A stretch of DNA of 64,000 nucleotides from Ehretia macrophylla (lineage: Eukaryota > Streptophyta > Magnoliopsida > Boraginales > Ehretiaceae), in assembly GCA_037974665.1 (NCBI GenBank), contig CM075765.1, forward strand, positions 62,917,747 to 62,981,746, given 5' to 3'. Position 1 is the first letter of the stretch; each line of letters begins with the position of its first letter. The position numbers and the translations under genes are program-made. The notes below the pieces were generated by a model that was not told the origin of the DNA, ran no database searches, and saw nothing but the letters and a program-made list of their open reading frames with translations. Shown here in pieces: positions 48,385 to 60,300 of this stretch.

Positions 48385-51300
48385 CTGTAGATATGAGAAT
48401 GAGATTAATCAGTACAACTTTTAGAACTAAAAAACAAGACCTCATCCTTGCAGGAATAATATCGTATCAATGGATTAAACATAGTGGAGATAATAATTTT
48501 ACTCAGATCTTATACTAGAGGGATAGACCTAGTGTAACCTCTGTTTTGGACAGTTTTTATTAAAGGTAACAGAAATGGAGATAGAGAGAGAAAATAACAT
48601 TTTGTGAAATGATCTTTTTCATTACTTAAATGATTTCAATACAGATGTTTATATTTATTTCCAAGTTGCTGTACAGCTGTAATTACCTTTAGCTAACTGA
48701 TCTAATGTAACTAACTATATTTACATAACTGCCTAACTATTACAGAGAACTAAGCTATGACTAGCTAACTGTTTGCTTATACTTATCATCCCCCCTCAAG
48801 ATGAGCTTGGACTGAAAATGTGCCGAGGGCAGCTTGCTCTTTAGATGAGAAAACTTGGCCAGTGTGAGAGACTTTGTGAGGAGATCTGCTACTTGCTCAT
48901 TTGTAGGAATGTGAGAGATATGCAGTCGTTTAGCCATAACCTGTTCTTGGATGAAGTGATAATCAATTTCGATATGTTTTGTTCGAGCATGGAACACTGG
49001 ATTGGATGCCAATGCAAGAGCTGAAACATTATCACAAGCTAGAGCAGGGCCCGTAAACTGAATCTTGAGGTCTTGTAGAAGATAAGTAAGCCATCTAATT
49101 TCTGCAGCACAGTGAGCCATAGACCTATACTCTGCTTCAGTTGAGCTTCTAGCAACGGTGGGTTGTTTCTTGGAACACCAAGAAATGAGATTAGGGCCTA
49201 GAAAAACACAAAAACTTGTTGTAGATTTCCTGTCTAGAGGGTCACTAGCCCAATCACTGTCTGAAAAAGCTTGAAGATGGAAAGGGCCTGGAGTGAACAG
49301 TAATCCCTGATGCAGTGTGCCTTTTATGTATCTCAATATCCTCTTTAGTGCATTGTAGTCTGCATTAGTTGGAGCATGCATGTGTTGACAGATACCATTC
49401 ACAGCAAATTGAATGTCAGGCCTTGTGAGTGTTAGATACTGGAGTGCACCAACCAAACTCCTAAACTAAGTAGGGTTAGAATATGATAATGTGTCTGTTT
49501 GATTGATAGCTGATTGTTTAGAAGCAGTAGGAGTTGATGAGGACTTGCAGTCATTAAGGCCTGCCTTATGTAGTAAGTCCTTGGCATACTTGGACTAATG
49601 AAGAAGAAGACTGTGGGAAGTAGTCGAAGTTTCAATGCCAAGAAAATATGAAAGAGGTCCTAAATCTTTCATAGCAAAGACAGTACTCATAAGAGAGATT
49701 AGAGACTGAATAGCCAAAAGAGGAACTTCCTGTGATGATTATATCATCAACATAGACTAGGAGCAGAATTGTACGAGTGGTTGTGCGTGGAATGAAAAGT
49801 GATGTATTTACTGCACTACATTTAAACCCTTGTTTAAGTAAGAAGGAAGAAAGCATGGAGTACCATGCCCTAGGTGCCTGTTTTAGACCATATAAGGACT
49901 TATGCAACTTACAAACATGATGTGGGCGTAGAGAGTCTATAAAACCTTGTGGTTGTGTCATGTACACATCTTCCTGAAGATGACCATGAAGAAATGCATT
50001 TGAAACATCTAACTGCTTGAGAGTCCATTGAAAATGCATTGCTAAGGCTAAAACAATTCTTATTGTTTGAGGTTTTACTACAGGACTAAAGGTTTCTGTA
50101 TAATCTAGACCATGTTCTTGATGAAAACCTTTTGCAACTAACCTAGCTTTATACCTAGCTATGCTACCATCTGCATGTCTTTTGATTCTATATACCCACT
50201 TACACCCAATGGCTTGTTTGTTTGGAGGAAGGGGTACAAGAGTCCAGGTATTTTGATGTTGCAGTGCATCATATTCTTGTTGCATAGCTTCAAGCTAACA
50301 TTTAGAAGTAGAAGCTTGTTTGTGTGTCGTTGGTTCTGTTTCTGTTTGTGTGACTGTATGATTTAATTGATAAAGTGGTGGAGGAAGAGATCCTGTTTTG
50401 GATCTTGTTAGCATAGGATGAGTTGATTGGGGCAGTGTGTTGGGGACTGCAGTAGCAGTACTAGGTGCAGATGTAACTGTCTCTGTTGTAGGAGTGAGAG
50501 TAGAAGAAGTTGCAGATGATGCTACAGACCGAGTAGAACTAAAAGATTGTCCTGCAGGCTGAGTAGGAGTGGAGTGATGTTCTGAGCTAGCAGAAATGAT
50601 AGGTGACTGTGTAGGTAGGTTGTTATTGGTTGTATCAGTTTCTGTCAAAATTGGTGTTTGAAGATGATGGATAGTAGGTGAGACTGTGAAGTACGGAATG
50701 GCGTCTGGTTGTGTGGTAGATAGAAAAGTAGGAGGAAATTGAGTGATTTGAAGAGTTGAGGGTGGTGAGGAAGCTTATGGGAAAACAAATTCCATGAATC
50801 TAACAAGTCGAGAAACATAGATTCTATTTGTGTCTAGATCTAGACACTTATAACCCTTGGTGAATGGGCAGTAGCCAAGAAAAACACAAGCTTTTGATTT
50901 ATTTTCTAGCTTATGCCTAGTATATGGCTTGAGCCAAGGAAAACAGAGACAACCAAATACTTTGAGAAAGTTGTAATTAGGTTGTTCTGAGAATAGCTTT
51001 TGATATGGGGATTGGTTGTTTAGTGTAGGAGTGGGCAATTGATTGATAAGGTGATTGGCAGCTGCTAAAGCCTTTAGCCAATATTTTGAGGGCAGATGAC
51101 TGTGGCTAAGTAATGCTAATGTGGTTTCGATGAGGAGTAGATGTTTCCTTTCCACTTTACCATTTTGTTCTGGGGTATGGGGGCACGTAGTTTGGTGGAT
51201 AGTGCCTAGATGTTGTAAAAAAAGACTGAATTGATGACTCATGTATTCCCCCCCATTATCGGTTCTAAATAACTGGACAGTATTGTGAAATTGTGTGTGA

Positions 51301-54300
51301 ATCATTGTATGAAAACTCTGGTAAGCAGCAAATGCATCAGATTTTCTCTTCAAAGGGTATAGCCAACAGTACTTAGTGAAATCATCAAGAAAAATGACAT
51401 GGTACTTGAAATTTGAACAGGAAGGAATGGGAGAAGGTCCCCATACATCTGAGTGTATCAATTGAAATGGAGCAGTAGTTACAGTAGTGGAATGGGGAAA
51501 GGGGAGCTTGTGTGACTTAGCTACAGAACAGTCAACACAATGCTTAGTACAATGTTTTATTGGTACATTTAAAAGAGTAGAAATTGCAGAAGACGCAGAA
51601 GTTGAAGGATGGCCCAGTCTGAGGTGCCAAAGCCTGTCAGGGGTGAGAGAAGATCCTTTGCAGATGCAAGAGAGGATTTGATTGGAAGTAGGAGTATTTG
51701 TGTGCGTAGGCAAAGGGTAGAGTCCTTGATCACAGGGGCCCCTGAACCTGATCATATGGGTGTTGTTGTCCCATATAGCCACCTCCTTAGATGTGAAAAC
51801 AACAGTACAATTATTTTCTTTGGTCAATTTATGGACTGAAATTAAGTTTGTAGTAATTGTAGGAACAAAGAGGACATTAGAAATATGGAATGAAGAGTTA
51901 GGAGTGTGAATAGTGCTAGAACCAATACCTTTCACAGGCAAGACTTGACCATTACCTACTTGAATAGTATATGTGCCCTGGTAAGCTTGTTGAGGCTGAT
52001 GAGTTGGTCAAGGCTGGAAGTTGTGCATGTCATAGGTGATGTCTGTATTAGCACCTGAGTCTAGTATCCAGTAAGGATCTGAAGCAGTAGAAGGCCCAGC
52101 CTGAACAGTAAATGCTTGTTTTTCAGGCTTTGGTGGTGTGTAGTTGTAGAAGTCAAACCTATGCCAACACTCCAGTGCGGAGTGGTTAGCTTTGCCACAA
52201 ATTTGACACTGCAGGGCTGAGGACTGATTATAAGTCTGAGTAGGTGGAGACTTTGAAGTGTTGGTGCTGTGATTACCTCTTGCACCTCTTTGTCCTCTTC
52301 CTCCTCTGTTACTATTTTTACCTCTACCTCCTCTGTGATTGTTATTATTTGACTTGTAGGAAGTGTAGAGTGCAGTATGGAGATCAGTGGGAGAGGTATC
52401 AGAAAGAGTGACCTTAGAATTCAGATTAAGATGCAGTTCTTCAGTGATGAGTAAACTGCTAATTTTTGTCAGAGTAAGAGGTGCTTTAGTGACCCTAACT
52501 GAGGACTTGAAGGAGTCAAACTCAGGTGGTAAGCCGTTGAGCACATACAGTACTAGATCCTCCTCTTTGAAGGTTTCAAAGACATTTGCAAGACTATCTG
52601 TGAGGTATTTTACTTCATCCAGATAAGCTTGCATGGATCTTGAGCCTTTGGTAATGTTGAAGAGTCTCATCTTCAGTTGGTGGATATGTGACCGACTTAA
52701 AGAATTAAACCTGTTTTCTAATGCTTGCCAGATTGATGTTCCTGTGGTGAGGTGAAGAACTTGAGGTAGAACAGTTGTAGTTATGGAAGCAATCAAACAA
52801 GTTTTCAGATGTTGATCAACTGTGATCCAAGAAGAATATTCAGGATTTGGAGTCTTTGTGCCATCAGTAGCAGTAATATGCTTGGGAGGACATGGTGTTT
52901 CTCCAGTTACATGCTCCAGGACATTGTAGGCTTGGAAAACAGCTTGTAGCTGAGCTTTCCACAGTAGATAATTGGAGTTATCCAATTGTATTTTGACTAA
53001 AGAGTTGAAGTTTTGAAGAAGAAGTTTCAGACCAAAAGGCAAAGCTTCGTCAGAAGGAAAAGCCATGGATGCTGAGCTGAGAAGGTTGAATTGAGTAAGG
53101 AGAAGATGAATCTGATCACAAATCAGAGTTGCGGAACTGTGGCGAAAGCTTCACAGAGAGGTTGCGATGATCTTTAATGGAGATCGCAGAAGAACAGTTG
53201 AAACCCTAGCTATGGAGTTTTATGAAACCCTAGCTTTGTTGATGATGTGAGAAGACCTTAAATTGAGGTCGCGAAGCTTGATAATGGTGCCGAGACGAAG
53301 TCGCAGCTACTGAAAGTGAAGAAGATAGCTTTCTGAAGCTTATCTTCGAGAAAAATTTGAGCTTTAATGGAGGTCTCAGAACCTGCCTGCTCTAGATACC
53401 ATAACAGAAATGGAGATAGAGAGTGAAAATAACCTTTTGTGAAATGATCTTTTTCATTACTTACATGATTTCAATACAGATGTTTATATTTATAGCTGAA
53501 AGTCAACTTGCTTTCCAAGTTGCTGTACAGCTGTCATTACCTTTAGCTAACTGATCTAATGTAACTAACTATATTTACATAACTGCCTAACTATTACAGA
53601 GAACTAAGCTATGACTAGCTAACTGTTTGCTTATACTTATCAAAAGGTGTACCAAAGAGGTCTATACTCATATGCAAAGTCTTGCTAACAAAGCTAAAAA
53701 CTTTAACCTAAGTCATCAACAGATAAAGCAAATGCATATGGATTCACCAAAATTGCTTGGTGGTCGTAAAGCCACCCTCACAACCAAAAGATTGTGGGTT
53801 CAATCCCCCTTTCCCCCATCCTGCTATACCCAAAACCGAGCAATGTCCTTACGTTAATTCAAGCTCTCCTTTGCTTGCTACTTCCACTGTTTATTATATA
53901 GTTCAAAGTTCTCGACAATCTCATGACTTCACGTACTGCATTCTATCCTAAGCTCATTTTTTATGGAGGATCCTCCATGTCTCTACGTTTTTCTTATCCC
54001 TTTAGCAAATTTCTCACTTCTCCTCAGTATTAAAGGTTACCCCCAAAACCTCATTGCTTATATTTAGTGTAAAGATTCAGGGAACCATTCTCAAGGTCTT
54101 TTGAACCACAAAGAAAGGAGGGAATATGGGTATATTGGAAAGACAAATTTCGTCATGAGATCATGTTTCCCTTCTGCAGACATCTGACAAATTCATGAAA
54201 AAAAAAAATAGAAAGTTTGGACGAAGCTGGACCTAACCAATTCCTCCTGAACCAGAGTCTATATTGCAAATTAAATCAACAAATCTAATAGACAATTGAG

Positions 54301-57300
54301 CTAGTCAGTGTTCTCAGTGGAACTATCAGTATTTTCAAATCAACTACAAGGTTGAGTCAATCTAAGTAGTTGGATTCCGAATCATAAGATTTTCACAGCT
54401 CTAACCCAAACTATAATGGTGATGCCTCATTAAGTGAAATCGTGCTCATACATCTCTCAAAATATAAAATATAATGAGGTGCCTCTATACGTCCTTATTG
54501 CTTTCAAGAAGATGATTATTGTATCAAGGTACTGAACCTATTCAGAAATACTTCTTCAGGGCCCCATGGGATTAATCAGGCAAAACTCGAATACCCACGG
54601 ATTTCAAAAAAAATAAAAAAGGTACTGAACCTATTCAGAAATACTTGGATTACTTAGACATGAGACTTTTTACAGTGTTCATTTATTTACTCATTCATCT
54701 CCCAATTTCGTTTAACTTTTCCTCAACATTATGACCTGAAGAAATTCAATATGATCCTAATCCTCAAAAATACAGCCTCATGTACAAATAATAATCAGGG
54801 CAGTTGACATTTGTATTTATTATTTTCAGACCTTTTTTTGAGGATGTCTTATTATTCATCCTTACTTCGCTATTTCATCCCTATGATATTTCAAGCTTCA
54901 TACCATAACATCGAGCCATCCCCCAAAGAAGGAGAAGGAAAAAAGGAAACTCCTCTACTCGGTTCCATAGGCGAAAAACAAAATTAAGGACAAAACGATT
55001 TTCAACTTTTTAACGAAATTTCGACCGGGTCTGTCAAGTTTGGCCAAATATTATACGTGGCCATTAGAGTTTTGAAAAGGAGAAAAGAAACCAACAAAAA
55101 CACCTTTATACATTATCAACAATAAAATCAAACTCTTGACAAAATATGCATGTCATGATAGTTCACATAAATTAATACCTGAACTTGAGATACATAGGAC
55201 AAGCCAGCAGCTTCAATGGTCAATAGAAGTCCATGCAAAGACCAAATCTGCAGACTTGTGACTGAACTTTTAGCAAGGGAAGATAGGGAGTTCACAGTTG
55301 CAGGCACTAAACTTGACAAAGCCATTCCTCCTGCACTGCAGGACACAATAAATAACATGTAACCTTATACAGTAGAGAGATAAATACTGACAGGACCAGT
55401 TCACAAAATTTAGCAGCTGAGAAATGTTTGCACATTTAACATCAAACAGATATGAGAACTATATAAGAACAACCCGGGCCTTTCATTTTCTCTGTTTTCT
55501 CTACAAGTAACCACGAGTAGACCTTCATCAAAGGAAAGGTATACGATAACTATTACAACATAGATAAGCAATAAATTCAAATTCAACCAGAATCCGAAAG
55601 GAAATCATGGAAGAAAAACAAAGAGAGATAATGGACATATTTTAGCATTCAAGAGGCAATTTCAAATCTTCATTTTCGGTAACTTATCTTTAGATTTTCA
55701 TTCTGCTGAGAAGTATCGTAACATGGCACTTCAATCAATCACTTAAATCAAATAAATTGTCAAAATTTCCATAATAATCACATAGCGAACAATGTCAACA
55801 TGAAAGAAAAGGAAAACAAGTTACAAGAGCACAATAGGGGACCATCTTTATGACAGGTTAGTTTCATTAGTATGTCAAGGCACCGAAAGAAGTTGCACTT
55901 CTTCAGTTGTGGAAGTGGCATGAAACTCATTCCACGAGGGAACAAAATGAGGCATAATGACGAAAACTGCTGGCAAGATTAAAGTAGGACATGATGTTTT
56001 TTCACTCTGTTACTGTGCTTGTAATGGCTGGATCAGTTATAGATTTTATGTTTATTAGCATTTGAGGGAGATGGATCAGAAAGATGCTGATGAGGGACCA
56101 GTCCCTCTTCGTAAATATTTTGGTGCCACTTGGAGATGTGTCTATTGCTTTCAAGGGAATTATTTGACATTGAAGCTTCTCTTCTCTGGGTTGAAAGAGG
56201 CTGTTTCTAGACAAACCAACCTTGTGAGCACTGATGTAATGTCCCAATTGACAGGCAACGTCATATGGCTGTGGTTTATTAGTGTTGTAGAGTTACGAAT
56301 AACTTGGATTAACAATATTTGGCCTAGTGGATATTTGGCTCAAGACAGTTATTCTCAAGCATACGCATAGGTCTGCTTGAGGGCCCGGGGTTCGAGGCCT
56401 GGGCATGATAACTAAGGAACTTGTTTTGTGTCGTTCCTCCCACAATCTGAATAAAGGCACAATGTGTTCTCTATTTTTAAAAATCATTTGCATCATATTC
56501 ATAGGATACTAAATCCTTCACACTCCCAAGTTGCCTATGGCTTCATATTCCACAGTTTTGTTAAAACAGTTCCAGCAGAAATTGTAAAGGACCATATATG
56601 CATATGTATGGATACCACTGTGAATGAACTCAAGCGGAAGTAGAAGCTTGCAAAGCATTTTAACAAACAATAAAAGAAACAAGCAGACTTGGGGCCATAG
56701 AAAGAGCCAATTGGAAATTATAGAGGGGAGCATATATGCATGTTCAGTTACCTGCGATGGATGCAGCCAAGAGCCACAGCCACTGATCCAGCATAACTAG
56801 AATCTGCGGCCCCGCTCGCATCACCAAGAAGGGATCTTGTCTGCTCATCACAAGATCTAGTTAAGTTCACGGGCACAGGAAAGTAGAGAGACAAAAGCAA
56901 GCAAGAGTAACAATTTATAATAAGAAAAGGCGACGGTTAATTGCATCCCTCTTGCTTTCCCGCTCCTGTTTTAAAGAGTGTGGACACGGATGCATATTCA
57001 GTTATTACTTTATATCAAGAGATCTTTTCCTCATGGGCTAGCATCACCATAGTCATTCGTAGCTGCTCTCACCAGCCTCAGTGTTAGAATAAGAAAGTGC
57101 TGGAAGGAAATATTTTGACATTAAATTATAGATAACAGAGACTCCTCGTACATTTTTGAAAGATAGGAGTGCAAGAGTTTAGGGTGTCAATTAGCCACTC
57201 CCAACTTCAACCCAAATTACTTTATACCATGATGCAAACCCCAAGTACAGATGATCAGGACTAACCAATCTTGCAGTAAATATATCATTTCCAAGCCTTG

Positions 57301-60300
57301 CTAACAAGCCAAGTCCTTCTGAAGATGCCCTACGCTGTGAAGCATCAATATCACCTTCAGCAAGAATGCTCTGCCAAAATACACAGTAAAAGTTTAAGAA
57401 ACATAGATCATGAATAGCATTGCTAAACATCAGCATTGATAAGGAGCACTGAAACCTGAAAGATACTCTGAGCTGCATTTAATATCTCCAAACCTAGGGG
57501 TTCGGGACGTAATGCAAGCAAAGCCTGAAAAGTTGGGATATAGAGGTAAATGGTCAAAATTGGAGAACTGCAGGATATTGTCTCATATACAAAGATGATA
57601 AAGGCACCTTTAATCCGGCAAGTAGCCCCACACATATATTGGTAATACTGGCTGCACGCCAAGCTTGCTTTTTTCCGGCTTTGAGACACTGCTCAATTGT
57701 GCCAAGAAGTGAAAGCATCCCACCACTATCCTGGGATGAAATATTGGACATCAAGTGGGAAAGCATTCACATATCTACACCCCAACCAACAGAAATAAAA
57801 GCTAGAGCCAGAGCCAGATCCATTATCCAAATAACCTACCTGAGAAGCAAATATAGTTCCAAAGCAGAGGAGCATTTGGTTCACCAACATCTTGCCAATA
57901 GTCTCCGGCTTCAAGAATGAGTGCACAGTGTAGTTAGAAGTCGGGATGAGAGAATATTAGCACACTCCTTTTAAGACTAAGAAGAAATGGTTTCCGACAA
58001 ACCCACCCCCCCCACCCCCAACAACAAAAACAGAAAAAAAGAACTCTTATAATCAAGTGAAGCCAATCATAATTTCTAAAGGGGGAAACAAAAACAGCAA
58101 CAGCATCACCAACTTAATTAAAGATGAAACACCCAGCAAGCATTTATAGATACAAAGGTCCCCAATTTTTCCTGATGGAAAGTGGTTGGGAAGTCTTTTA
58201 CCTGAGGGAAACTAGGGAGGTCATTATCCCATACACATGGCAATACACCATCTTTTCCACCTTGAAATGAACGAAGTTCGTCTTCAAACAAATCCCTGAA
58301 CAATGACAATCAATGAGAATGAACAAACCCATATTTTCTTGGAGAGTTCAAAATTGTCTATAAAGTGCAACGAGCATATTTGTTCCAAGAATGATGAAAG
58401 TCATCATGAGATTCACGACCATGCAGTAAGATCGTACTAAAAGATACTAAAGATGAAAGAGAAGATAGCTACATACCGTCCAGGAACCCAAGGACCCAGC
58501 CAAGCATCTCTCTTGTCTAACAGCATCCTTAAGCACGAGCTTTCCTCACACTTTGGAGCATCCCTGTATCCCATCCAAAATCAAAGGAAAAATGAAAGAG
58601 AAGAAAAAATTCAGCAATAAAAGTAACAGACCTTATCACCAACTATGCATCTTCGCAAAAAATGTTAAGCAATATAAACATAAGCATATATAAGATCAAA
58701 ACATCCACGAATCTGCACAAGAGGTTACCTAAACGGAGTTGTACATATCTCAATAAGACGGGAGTGATCACTGCTATATGTTGCTGGATCAGAAAGAGAC
58801 TGATAAGCTATCAGAGTCCTGATGATGAATACATCCATTGCAGCTTTTATAGCTGGTTGTTCTTTGGCTGATAATACAGATATATAGGATAGGGCCCTGC
58901 ATTGCATCACAGATCAAAACAACTGTCCCGGAAAAAAAATTATAAAAGAGAAGTGAGAGAGAGAGGGAGATAAGAAAAGTGTGCCCCTTTCTGAGAAAAG
59001 AGAGAGAGAGAGAGAGAAGAAAAGTGTGCCTCTTTCTCAGAAAAAATATAGCCTGCTTAAAAGCTTGACAGAACAGAAAATAGAGGAAAAGATTCCTTCC
59101 ATCAGGCATCCATACCGACTAAGGTAGAGCAACACTGGTTGAAGGAGAATTCCTTTGCTCACAGCATCAGAAGAAACAAAACATTTTATAAATGCTGTAA
59201 GTGCATCAATGGCAGCAGACCACACACTGCAAACAAGAAAAGGAACACTTGTATCAGAACTTAACCACAAAAGAGTGCTTAATCTGCAATATAAGACAGA
59301 AGGTAACACAATAACCCTGTATATGCCTCCATTACAACCATGATATATGAGAAAGTATAAATGAATGGGATAAAGAACCAATAAGAAGATATACCACCTA
59401 AGAATTCTACCATCACTAAAAAATCCTCATCAAAATAGATCAGCAAAGGCATATGTCTAGTACTGCAAAAAGAAAGTCCCATCTTCAGCAATAAGCAACC
59501 TGCCCAGCTTCACACATGTAAAAGACTGCTCTCTCTCTCTCTACCTCCCTCCCACACTCTCTCCTTCCTTCCTTCCCTCCCTCCCTCTCTCCGATTTCGT
59601 CTGTTTCACGTTTAAATAGAATAAGAATTTATTAATATGTTCCTCCCTCCCTCCATGAAGAGATTCAGCGAAGAGAGCATAGAGAGAGAAAGTGAGAAAA
59701 TATCTGTTTATTGCTCGACTGAATGAGTTACATCACTGACTCTATATATATATATATAGAGTTTACATGATATATTCTGCACAAGCAGCTTCCTAATTAT
59801 ATTGACAGCTGGTTACAGCTGTCAATTCTAACTGCCTAACTACTCTTTAGGTTACTCTGCAGTATTGCACTATGCTATTGCATGTGAGTATTAGTAAGTA
59901 CAACAGTATACTTTATCACTCCTTAACGAACCAATATCTTGTCATTCTCTTTTACTCTTTAATTTTGTTAGTTTCCTTTTTAATAGAAAAAGAACTAATT
60001 AATGCATAAATGGTACAGATCAACCTAACATAAATTATGTTGACATTCCACTGAACTAGATCAAAAGCTATATTGCCTAATGTGCCTACACTAAAGGAAT
60101 GAGTTGTATGGCCAAAGAAGAACTCTGGAGACCACATAATATAAGTGGGAAAGATAAACTTATCTCATGCAAGAAGTGCAATCCATGGATACCAACAAGG
60201 CTGCTGGTCAAACATTTTTCGATATACTGCTACAAAGTGCACGAATGACAAGTGACTTATTTCACCAACAAAACCAGAAGGAAAAAACCCTGATGGAATA

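Larger units (their letters stand above)
48567..53642 (-). mobile_element. Ty1/copia LTR retrotransposon (short-LTR, Ale/Retrofit-like) inside a SWEETIE intron
   Basis: 5.1 kb, flanked by the 5-bp target duplication AAAGG (48562-48566 and 53643-53647), inserted in the 6.8-kb intron 48385-55178 on the same strand as the gene. LTRs: 48567-48788 (222 bp, 3' end of the element) and 53402-53642 (241 bp, 5' end). The complement of 53389-53401 is TGGTATCTAGAGC, a tRNA-Met-type primer-binding site touching the 5' LTR. The complement of 48789-48801 is a polypurine tract (CTTGAGGGGGGA). Domain order gag, protease, integrase, RT, RNase H is copia. LTRs differ at about 4 of 222 aligned positions, suggesting well under about 1.5 million years. 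Structurally complete, coding region broken at roughly five places. Confidence 0.94.

Noticed and set aside
53750-53860. Functional tRNA gene
   Set aside because: Only the pol III promoter boxes are present; no full cloverleaf or acceptor stem can be drawn, so a SINE is more likely.
56062-56370. 102-codon plus-strand frame in a SWEETIE intron
   Set aside because: It overlaps a SINE head, has no domain and no splice context.
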